A stretch of DNA of 11,976 nucleotides from JADHTT01 sp964633845. GTDB lineage: Bacteria; Campylobacterota; Campylobacteria; Campylobacterales; Arcobacteraceae. The notes under the pieces were generated by a model. It was not told where the DNA came from and searched no databases. It saw only the letters and a list, made by a program, of their open reading frames with translations. Positions within the stretch are counted from its first letter, which is position 1; each line of letters begins with the position of its first letter. Below, piece after piece: positions 6,127-11,976 of the stretch. The stretch spans positions 1-11,976 of the forward strand of contig CAZWLA010000043.1 in assembly GCA_964633845.1 (NCBI GenBank), given 5' to 3'. Made by a program: the position numbers and the translations under genes.

Positions 6127-7929
6127 ATGTCAAAAAAATTTATTGATATAATGGACACTACATTTAGAGACGGATTTCAATCTGTTTTTGGTGGTAGAGT
6201 TCTTATGGATGATTTCTTTCCAGCTGTTGAAGCTGCAAGAGAAGCAGGAATAACACACTATGAATTTGGTGGTGGAGCTAGATTCCAATCATTATATTTC
6301 TATTTGCAAGAAGATGCATTTAAGATGATGGATAAATTTAGATCTATTGTTGGACCTGATGCAAATTTACAAACTCTTTCAAGAGGTATTAATACTGTAA
6401 TGCTAGATACTGGTTCAAGAGAATTAGTAGATATGCATGCAAGAATGTTTGCTAAGCATGGTACTACTACTATTAGAAACTTTGATGCACTTAATGATGT
6501 TCAAAATCTTGAATATTCTGCTGCTTGTATTAAAAAGCATGGATTAAAGCATGAAGTTGTTGTAACAATGATGGATCTTCCTCCTGGATGTGAAGGTGCT
6601 CATGATGTTGCATTCTATGAAAAAACACTAAGAGGTATTTTAGATTCTGGTTTACCATTTGATTCTGTATGTTTTAAAGATGCTAGTGGTACTGCTAATC
6701 CAATTAAAATTCATGAAACAATTAAAATGGCTAGAAAACTTCTAGGTAATGGTGTTCATATTAGACTACATACTCATGAGACAGCTGGTGTATCTGTTGC
6801 AGCATACTTAGCAGCACTAGAAGCTGGAGCTGATGGTATTGATTTAGCTAACTCACCAGTAAGTGGTGGTACATCACAACCAGATATTTTAACAATGTTA
6901 CATGCTACAAAAGGTTCAAATTATGATCTTGGTGGATTAGAAATTGACAAAGTATTAAAATACCAAGAGACATTAAAAGACTGTTTGTCTGACTATATGA
7001 TGCCTCCAGAAGCTACACAAGTTTCTCCACTTATCCCATTCTCACCTATGCCAGGTGGTGCATTAACTGCAAATACTCAAATGATGAGAGATGATAATAC
7101 TTTAGACAAATTCCCTGAAGTTATTAAAGCGATGCAAGAAGTTGTAGAAAAAGGTGGATACGGTACATCTGTTACTCCAGTATCACAGTTTTATTGGCAA
7201 CAAGCATATGCAAATGTAATGTTTGGACCATGGAAGCAAATTGCTCCAGGTTATGGAAAAATGGTACTTGGTTACTTTGGTAAAACTCCAGTTGCACCTG
7301 ATGCAGATGTTGTTAAGCTTGCAAGTGAAAAATTAAAGCTTGAGCCAACTACTGAAAATCCACTTGATATTGCTGATAGAGATGTAACTAAGTCTATATC
7401 TGCTTGGAAAGAAAGATTAGAAATTGAAGAGTTAGATGTAAACGATGAAAACATATTCATTGCAGCTGCTTGTCAAGATAAAGGTATTGCATTCTTAAAA
7501 GGTGACTCACCACTAAATGTAAGAAAAATTAGTGAAATTGAAGAAAATAATGAATCAGAAGAAGGAAATGAAATGGCAGATGGTAATTATACAGTAGTTG
7601 TAGATGGTAAGAAATTTAGTGTACAAGTAGCACAAGGTGATGTTGATATTCAAGTTTCAGCACCAGTAGCAGCTGCTGCACCAGTTGAAACTGCAGCTGC
7701 TGCTCCAGCAGCAGGTGGTACTGAAGTTGGTGCTACTGTTAATGGTAATGTTTGGAAAATATTAGTAAATGTAGGCGATAAGGTTGAAAAAGATCAAGTT
7801 GTTTCTATTTTAGAAGCTATGAAAATGGAGATTGATGTAGTTGCACCATGTGCTGGTACAATTACAGCAGTTCCAGCTAAGCCAAATGATGCAGTTGAAG
7901 AAGGTCAAACTATAGTCGTAATCGGCTAA
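6127..7929 (+). CDS. oadA: Oxaloacetate decarboxylase alpha subunit (carboxyltransferase + biotin carrier); PycB-like
   Basis: A 600-residue peripheral subunit that moves the carboxyl group of oxaloacetate to biotin, releasing pyruvate. The carboxyltransferase TIM barrel (about 5-290) begins with DTTFRDGFQS. Expected active-site residues are present: Asp15, Lys184 (in FKDASG), His215 and His217 (in RLHTHETAG). A conserved carboxylase domain follows (to about 465), then an Ala/Pro-rich linker (about 510-535) and a biotinyl domain with biotin on Lys566 in EAMKM, 34 residues from the end as usual. It closely resembles PycB, the pyruvate carboxylase B subunit of Campylobacter. Adjacent oadG and oadB favour the decarboxylase, but partnering with a distant PycA cannot be excluded. 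The barrel and biotin carrier are joined by an acidic linker containing a good internal ribosome binding site and ATG. Confidence 0.93.
   Translation: MSKKFIDIMDTTFRDGFQSVFGGRVLMDDFFPAVEAAREAGITHYEFGGGARFQSLYFYLQEDAFKMMDKFRSIVGPDANLQTLSRGINTVMLDTGSRELVDMHARMFAKHGTTTIRNFDALNDVQNLEYSAACIKKHGLKHEVVVTMMDLPPGCEGAHDVAFYEKTLRGILDSGLPFDSVCFKDASGTANPIKIHETIKMARKLLGNGVHIRLHTHETAGVSVAAYLAALEAGADGIDLANSPVSGGTSQPDILTMLHATKGSNYDLGGLEIDKVLKYQETLKDCLSDYMMPPEATQVSPLIPFSPMPGGALTANTQMMRDDNTLDKFPEVIKAMQEVVEKGGYGTSVTPVSQFYWQQAYANVMFGPWKQIAPGYGKMVLGYFGKTPVAPDADVVKLASEKLKLEPTTENPLDIADRDVTKSISAWKERLEIEELDVNDENIFIAAACQDKGIAFLKGDSPLNVRKISEIEENNESEEGNEMADGNYTVVVDGKKFSVQVAQGDVDIQVSAPVAAAAPVETAAAAPAAGGTEVGATVNGNVWKILVNVGDKVEKDQVVSILEAMKMEIDVVAPCAGTITAVPAKPNDAVEEGQTIVVIG
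7563..7575 (+). promoter_or_regulatory. Possible internal ribosome binding site and start within oadA
   Basis: AGGA at 7563-7566 lies six bases before an in-frame ATG (7573-7575, Met483 of the alpha subunit). It is as good a ribosome binding site as those of neighbouring genes. Initiation here would produce a free biotin-carrier domain of about 118 residues containing the biotinylated lysine. The bases may merely reflect the Glu-Gly-Asn-Glu-Met codons. Confidence 0.3.
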
Positions 7930-7943
7930 TTAAGGACAAAATA

Positions 7944-9260
7944 ATGAATAAAAAAATAATTTCTTTATTTTTGACTGTATTTTTTACTATATTTAGTGCA
8001 AATGCATTTGCTGCATCTGCACCTGCAGGTGAGAATGTAGAGCAAAAAGAATACCAATCAAAAACTTTAACAGAACTAGTAGGTTCATTTTTTGATAGAA
8101 CAGGAATAAATGCATTAGTTAATCCTAGTGATGATGTAATGACATCAGAAGCACATGCTGAAGATGCTAGACCTATGACAACATTTGAACAAACATGGGG
8201 AAGAATCATCATGTTTATAGTTTGTTTTGTATTATTCTATTTAGCTATAGGAAAAGGTTTTGAGCCATTACTGCTTCTACCAATTGCATTTGGTGGACTA
8301 TTAGCCAATATACCATTAGCTGGTATTGGTGGTGAAGACGGTATGCTTGGTATTATTTATAATATGGGTATTGCAAATGGATTTTTCCCACTTCTAATTT
8401 TTATGGGAGTAGGAGCTATGACTGATTTTGGTCCACTTCTTGCAAATCCTAAAACTGCAATCTTAGGTGGTGCAGCACAATTTGGTATCTTTGGATCTCT
8501 AGTTGGTGCTACTGCTTTAGGATTCAGTCTTCAAGATGCTAGTGCTATTTCTATTATTGGTGGTGCAGATGGTCCTACGTCGATATTTATTGCTAATGCC
8601 TTAGCTCCACATTTATTAGGGGCAATTGCAGTTGCTGCATATTCATATATGGCACTTGTACCTGTAATTCAACCTCCAATTATGAAGGCCCTTACAACAG
8701 AAGCAGAGAGAAAGATCAAAATGCCAAGTTTAAGAAAAGTACATAAGTTAGAAAAACTTTTCTTGCCAATATTAATTTTAATGATGGCTATTTTAATTCT
8801 TCCAGAATCAACTCCACTTATTGGAGCATTTGCATTAGGTAACTTTGCAAAACAATCTGGTGTAGTTGATAGACTAAGTGATACTATGGAAAATGCACTT
8901 ATTAATATTGTAACTATTTTCCTAGGACTGGGTGTAGGTTCTAAACTTGCAGCTGATAAATTCTTAGTAGTTGATACTATGAAAATTATGATAATTGGTC
9001 TTATTGCATTTGCTGTAGGTACTGCTGCTGGTATTATTATGGCTAAAATTGTTAATAAGTTTAGTTCAAAAGAAAATCAAATCAATCCACTTATTGGAGC
9101 AGCTGGAGTATCAGCCGTGCCAATGGCAGCAAGAGTTGTAAGTAAAGTTGGACAAGAAGCTGATAGATCAAATGTATTACTAATGAATGCAATGGGTCCA
9201 AATGTTGCAGGTGTAATTGGTTCAGCCGTTGCAGCTGGTGTATTATTATCAATCTTTTAA
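7944..9260 (+). CDS. oadB: Na+-pumping oxaloacetate decarboxylase, beta subunit
   Basis: Integral membrane subunit (438 residues) that decarboxylates carboxybiotin and couples this to Na+ export. It has many hydrophobic segments from about residue 90 to the end. The family signature GGADGPTSIF contains Asp209, matching the Na+-pathway Asp203 of the Klebsiella enzyme. NPLIGAAGVSAVPMAAR supplies Asn381, Gly385, Ser390 and Arg397, with the same spacing as Klebsiella Asn373/Gly377/Ser382/Arg389. The first 23 residues look like a cleavable signal peptide (ending NAFA). A polar stretch of about 65 residues then precedes the first core helix, an N-terminal extension over the classical protein. The start has AAGGA (7932-7936) seven bases upstream. 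It begins 14 bp after oadA and is followed 24 bp later by pckA, with no terminator visible between them. Confidence 0.95.
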   Translation: MNKKIISLFLTVFFTIFSANAFAASAPAGENVEQKEYQSKTLTELVGSFFDRTGINALVNPSDDVMTSEAHAEDARPMTTFEQTWGRIIMFIVCFVLFYLAIGKGFEPLLLLPIAFGGLLANIPLAGIGGEDGMLGIIYNMGIANGFFPLLIFMGVGAMTDFGPLLANPKTAILGGAAQFGIFGSLVGATALGFSLQDASAISIIGGADGPTSIFIANALAPHLLGAIAVAAYSYMALVPVIQPPIMKALTTEAERKIKMPSLRKVHKLEKLFLPILILMMAILILPESTPLIGAFALGNFAKQSGVVDRLSDTMENALINIVTIFLGLGVGSKLAADKFLVVDTMKIMIIGLIAFAVGTAAGIIMAKIVNKFSSKENQINPLIGAAGVSAVPMAARVVSKVGQEADRSNVLLMNAMGPNVAGVIGSAVAAGVLLSIF

Positions 9261-9284
9261 TTAGAAAACTAGGAAAAAATAAAA

Positions 9285-10862
9285 ATGTCAGATATTAAAA
9301 ATTCAATCGATTTAGAAAATATAGGTACTATATATAGAAACCTAGACCTTGATACATTGATTGATCATGCAGTTGAAAATGAAGGGGCAAGAATCTCTTC
9401 AGCTGGTGCTCTTATGATTGATACAGGAATCTTTACAGGTAGAAGTCCAAAAGATAAATACTTTGTAAATGCAGATCCATCAAATAAATATATTGCTTGG
9501 GGTGATGTAAATGCACCTATCACTAAAGATATATATTCATCACTTTTAGCTAATTCTAAAAAGCAGTTAAGTGGAAAAGACTTATATGTTACAGATTTAT
9601 ATTGTGGTGCAAGTTCTGATAGTAGAAAGTCTGTAAGATTTATTACAGAAATTGCATGGCAAGCACATTTTGTAAAAAATATGTTTATTGTTCCACCTGC
9701 TGAAGATTTAGAAAACTTTAAACCAGAGTTTACAGTATATAATTCTTGTAAGACTACAAACAAAAACTGGAAAGAGCAAAATCTTAATTCTGAAGTTTAT
9801 GTAGCATTTGATGTAGAGGCAAATGAAGCTGTAATTGGTGGTACTTGGTATGCTGGAGAGATGAAAAAAGGTATCTTCTCTATGATGAACTATTGGCTTC
9901 CACTTGAAGGTAAGATGGCTATGCATTGTTCTGCTAATGTAGGTAAAGATGGTGATGTTGCATTATTCTTTGGTCTTTCTGGTACAGGTAAGACAACACT
10001 TTCTACAGATGCTGCTAGAGCACTTATTGGAGATGATGAGCATGGTTGGGATAACAATGGTGTATTCAACTTTGAAGGTGGTTGTTATGCTAAGGTTATT
10101 GATCTTGACCCATCTAGTGAGCCTGAAATATTTGCAGCTATTAAAAAAGGTGCAATATTAGAAAATGTTGTAGCTGATGAAGATGGTAATGTCGACTTTA
10201 CAGATAGTTCTAAAACTCAAAATACAAGAGTTTCTTATCCTATTAACCATATTGAAAATATTCAAGAGGGAAGCCAAGCTGGACACCCTACAAATATTAT
10301 CTTCTTAAGTGCAGATGCATTTGGTATTTTACCTCCAGTATCTAAGCTTACTAAAGAGCAAGCTATGTATTATTTTCTTAGTGGATATACAGCAAAAGTT
10401 GCTGGTACTGAAAGAGGTGTTACAGAGCCTACAGCTACATTTAGTGCTTGTTTTGGTGAAGCATTTTTACCACTTCATCCAACTGATTATGCAAAATTAC
10501 TTGGTGAGAAGATTGATGAGCACAATGTAAATGTATATCTTGTAAATACAGGATGGACTGGCGGTGCTTACGGTACTGGAAAAAGAATGAGTATTAAAGA
10601 TACAAGAGCTTGTATCAACTCTATCCTTGATGGTTCAATTTTAGAATCTGAATTTGAAACTACTAGAACATTTGGTTTTCATGTACCAAAAACTTTAGGT
10701 TCAATAGATGCTAAGGTATTAAATCCAAGAGAAGCATGGAAAGATAAAGATCAATTTGATAAAAAAAGAGATGAATTAGCTGCTATGTTTGTTGAGAACT
10801 TTAAAAAGTACTTAACAGATGATAGTGATTTTGATTTCACAGCTGCAGGCCCAGCTCTTTAG
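9285..10862 (+). CDS. pckA: Phosphoenolpyruvate carboxykinase (ATP)
   Basis: Cytoplasmic enzyme converting oxaloacetate + ATP to PEP + CO2 + ADP, the entry to gluconeogenesis (reversible under some conditions). The 525-residue length is normal. Family motifs in order are FTGRSPKDKYFV with substrate-binding Arg53, Lys195 and His214 (metal ligands by family homology), the nucleotide-binding loop GLSGTGKT (230-237), GDDEHGW (249-255), NTRVSYPI, FLSADAFGILPP, and NTGWTGGAYGTGKRM. The kinase-type P-loop and DEHGW motif mark the ATP-dependent rather than GTP-dependent class. AGGA (9271-9274) lies ten bases before the ATG. Last enzyme gene of the oad operon: the decarboxylase and PEPCK compete for oxaloacetate, so co-expression places both fates of that metabolite under one promoter. 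A strong terminator follows 22 bp after the stop. Confidence 0.97.
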   Translation: MSDIKNSIDLENIGTIYRNLDLDTLIDHAVENEGARISSAGALMIDTGIFTGRSPKDKYFVNADPSNKYIAWGDVNAPITKDIYSSLLANSKKQLSGKDLYVTDLYCGASSDSRKSVRFITEIAWQAHFVKNMFIVPPAEDLENFKPEFTVYNSCKTTNKNWKEQNLNSEVYVAFDVEANEAVIGGTWYAGEMKKGIFSMMNYWLPLEGKMAMHCSANVGKDGDVALFFGLSGTGKTTLSTDAARALIGDDEHGWDNNGVFNFEGGCYAKVIDLDPSSEPEIFAAIKKGAILENVVADEDGNVDFTDSSKTQNTRVSYPINHIENIQEGSQAGHPTNIIFLSADAFGILPPVSKLTKEQAMYYFLSGYTAKVAGTERGVTEPTATFSACFGEAFLPLHPTDYAKLLGEKIDEHNVNVYLVNTGWTGGAYGTGKRMSIKDTRACINSILDGSILESEFETTRTFGFHVPKTLGSIDAKVLNPREAWKDKDQFDKKRDELAAMFVENFKKYLTDDSDFDFTAAGPAL

Positions 10863-10883
10863 ATATTATTTTATTATAAGGAT

Positions 10884-10912
10884 AAAAGGGGTTCTTTATG
10901 GGCCCCTTTTTT
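10884..10912 (+). terminator. Intrinsic terminator after pckA
   Basis: AAAAGGGGTTC (10884-10894) pairs with GGGCCCCTTTT (10900-10910), with two G-U pairs and a TTTAT loop, and is followed by the end of a six-T run (10907-10912). This is the strongest terminator in the window and closes the oad-pck operon. The ribosome binding site of the next gene begins only 4 nt after the T-run. Confidence 0.9.
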
Positions 10913-10925
10913 AATGGAAGAAATT

Positions 10926-11387
10926 ATGAAAATTACAATATTGTTAGAAGATATAAAAGAAAACTGTAGTGAAATAACATATTTATGTGCTAGGCATATA
11001 TTAGAAAAATTAGAAGATATTAAAAAAGATGATATTTCACAAGATAGATTAATTGAAATATTTTCAGATTATCAAAACTTTACTATATATTTAAATGATT
11101 ATGCTGGCGTGATTTATAGAAGATATACTTCATCTGTAGATGAAATTTATGTAGAATTATGTAAGTATATTGATATTGAATGGGATAACGAAAATTTATT
11201 TAACCATAGGGTGTCAAAAATAGGAAAAATTGATCTTCGAACAATATTATCTCTAGATAATGATCTAAAGCTAGATGTAATTGAGAAGTATCAAAGACAA
11301 ATTGATATAATCGTAAGATCAAAATTTTATAACGAACATCCTAATAGACAACAAGAGGTACTTAAAATAAAAAATTCTTTAATATAA
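10926..11387 (+). CDS. Hypothetical protein, 153 residues
   Basis: I do not recognise this protein. It is soluble-looking, acidic to neutral and probably mostly helical, rich in Ile, Leu, Asp, Glu and Lys, with no signal peptide or membrane segment. Local features are CARHILEKLEDIKKDD (about 21-36), a Tyr-rich middle (YLNDYAGVIYRRY, about 55-67) and an Arg/Lys/Asn-rich end (about 120-153). The ATG at 10926 is preferred to the in-frame ATG at 10914 because GGAAG (10916-10920) lies five bases upstream. The gene sits immediately behind the pckA terminator, so it is expressed either by readthrough or from a promoter inside the pckA tail; TATTAT/TATAAG-like sequence at about 10872-10880 is a weak candidate. 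It converges on the DUF1566 gene, 21 bp away. Coding is supported by length, ribosome binding site and codon pattern. Confidence 0.7.
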   Translation: MKITILLEDIKENCSEITYLCARHILEKLEDIKKDDISQDRLIEIFSDYQNFTIYLNDYAGVIYRRYTSSVDEIYVELCKYIDIEWDNENLFNHRVSKIGKIDLRTILSLDNDLKLDVIEKYQRQIDIIVRSKFYNEHPNRQQEVLKIKNSLI

Positions 11388-11408
11388 ATATTAATTATAT
11401 ACAGAAGC

Positions 11409-11837
11409 TTATTTTATTTTAACACATCTTACAAAAAATTTATCATTCATATTTCTTCTATATAAGCTTCCTGTCTTAAATGTAATTGTATATGCGTCAT
11501 TGCTTGTACCTCTAGAAAAAAGTTTACTTGACCAATAAGTATCAGGAGTGATATTTTTAAATTCTGAATATATTGTAGGATTATATTTTTTTGTATCGAC
11601 AATTGTAAATAATTGTTTTAAATTAGGAAGTTGCCAACCTTTTATGTTATCTAGTTCTAAATTTTTACAATAAGAAGCCGCCTCTTCAAAATCTCTCTTT
11701 ATGGTTTTTACTTCTTTTGTATCTTGCCATAAAAAATTTGTTTTACTATCTTGAATTATATTTTTACTTTGATTAATAAAGTCTCCATTTGCAGAGATTA
11801 CAAATAGTGTACAAAATAGTACTATTGATTTTTTCAT
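11409..11837 (-). CDS. Secreted DUF1566 (Lcl C-terminal-like) domain protein
   Basis: A 142-residue protein with a probable Sec signal peptide (about 1-18: MKK, hydrophobic core, small residues near Ala-Asn-Gly), followed by one DUF1566 domain (about 27-140). Hallmarks are D-x-x-T-x-L-x-W near the start (31-38), an Ala-Ala-x-x-Cys helix, GWQLPNLKQLFTIVD (67-81), TYWSSKLFS and the terminal FFVRCV. The two remaining cysteines of the mature protein could form a disulfide. The domain is common in exported proteins of proteobacteria and its role is not established; relation to the C-type lectin-like fold is a possibility. AAAGG (11844-11848) lies six bases before the ATG on the - strand. The gene stands alone, convergent with the hypothetical protein gene. 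Confidence 0.82.
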   Translation of the reverse strand: MKKSIVLFCTLFVISANGDFINQSKNIIQDSKTNFLWQDTKEVKTIKRDFEEAASYCKNLELDNIKGWQLPNLKQLFTIVDTKKYNPTIYSEFKNITPDTYWSSKLFSRGTSNDAYTITFKTGSLYRRNMNDKFFVRCVKIK

Positions 11838-11875
11838 TGTTGACCTTTGTGTATTATAAATACTTTTTATATTAG

Positions 11876-11881
11876 ATTATA
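11876..11881 (-). promoter_or_regulatory. Candidate -10 box of the DUF1566 gene
   Basis: A perfect TATAAT on the - strand predicting a start near 11869 and a leader of about 30 nt that includes the AAAGG ribosome binding site. A second TATAAT at 11853-11858 (- strand) would place the start inside the ribosome binding site and is less likely. Confidence 0.45.
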
Positions 11882-11898
11882 AAATGGTAGCATTATTT

Positions 11899-11904
11899 TA
11901 TAAT
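11899..11904 (+). promoter_or_regulatory. Candidate -10 box preceding the right-edge hairpin
   Basis: A perfect + strand TATAAT within the 7-bp dyad CATTATT-TTAT-AATAATG (11891-11908), divergent from the DUF1566 promoter. It predicts transcription starting near 11911, exactly at the base of the downstream two-tier hairpin. A second + strand TATAAT lies after the hairpin at 11960-11965. Confidence 0.4.
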
Positions 11905-11911
11905 AATGTAA

Positions 11912-11955
11912 AGGTGATGCCATTACCTACTCTTCATAGTAGGTACCATTCACCT
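11912..11955. other. Two-tier inverted repeat (hairpin) at the right edge
   Basis: An inner perfect 8-bp stem, TACCTACT (11924-11931) with AGTAGGTA (11938-11945), caps a 6-nt CTTCAT loop. An outer 6-bp stem, AGGTGA (11912-11917) with TCACCT (11950-11955), is separated from it by an asymmetric internal loop (TGCCAT versus CCAT). Stems are G+C-richer than the surroundings and no long reading frame crosses it. There is no T-run, so it is not a simple terminator. It could be a 5' leader structure for a gene beyond the window, a small RNA, or a protein-binding dyad between two promoters. Confidence 0.5.
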
Positions 11956-11976
11956 CCCTTATAATACCTAGTCTTG

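Noticed and set aside
7910..8212. 100-codon minus-strand frame across the oadA/oadB junction
   Set aside because: It lies opposite the oadB signal peptide and the operon junction, where the + strand coding is certain.
9365..10530. Several short frames in other registers across pckA
   Set aside because: They overlap a full-length, motif-complete pckA and reflect its codon bias; none has a good independent ribosome binding site or recognisable content.
11404..11470. GAAGCTTA/TAAGCTTC inverted repeat across the end of the DUF1566 gene
   Set aside because: AAGCTT is itself palindromic, the arms are about 50 bases apart, and the 5-8 bp pairing is not persuasive as a terminator.

Overview
The window is about 12 kb of very A+T-rich (roughly 70% by eye), gene-dense bacterial DNA. 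Its closest fit is a Campylobacterota chromosome (Campylobacter/Arcobacter/Sulfurimonas relatives). The reasons are the base composition, the close likeness of the biotin-carrying decarboxylase subunit to the PycB/OadA proteins I recall from that phylum, its linkage to ATP-type pckA, and a TIGR02757-metG-Mur-like cluster. The assignment rests on remembered family resemblance, not a search. I see no transposases, integrases, CRISPR arrays, tRNAs or rRNAs.

Left block (about 1-3800, + strand): a TIGR02757/DUF2400-family protein; methionyl-tRNA synthetase (metG) with its C-terminal tRNA-binding/dimerisation domain; and a GTG-started protein resembling the N-terminal substrate domain of Mur ligases but without their ATP-binding core. 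This last gene overlaps, stop to stop, the convergent gene that follows.

Middle block (about 3796-5604, - strand): a DUF21/CBS-pair (CNNM/CorC-like) membrane protein, and upstream of it a phage-CI/S24-type repressor with an intact Ser/Lys dyad. The roughly 270 bp between the repressor and the next operon hold a possible 31-codon small ORF, two dyads, a candidate -10 box and the oadG ribosome binding site.

Right block (about 5873-10862, + strand): a compact operon oadG-oadA-oadB followed by pckA. The first three genes encode a complete membrane-bound, biotin-dependent, Na+-pumping oxaloacetate decarboxylase with its expected catalytic, biotinylation and Na+-pathway residues. PEP carboxykinase interconverts oxaloacetate and PEP, so the operon controls the oxaloacetate/pyruvate/PEP node and links it to the sodium gradient. 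A strong intrinsic terminator follows pckA. Directly after it is an unrecognised 153-residue helical protein, and converging on that is a small secreted DUF1566-domain protein.

The last ~140 bp hold the promoter region of the DUF1566 gene and a two-tier inverted repeat flanked by two TATAAT boxes, which may be a regulatory hairpin or the start of an RNA element continuing past the window.

Most of the window is ordinary core-genome content. The points most worth a second look are the right-edge hairpin, the repressor/oad intergenic region, a possible internal translation start in oadA giving a free biotin-carrier domain, the Mur-like protein without an ATPase, and a terminator-like hairpin inside coding sequence at 3735-3766.
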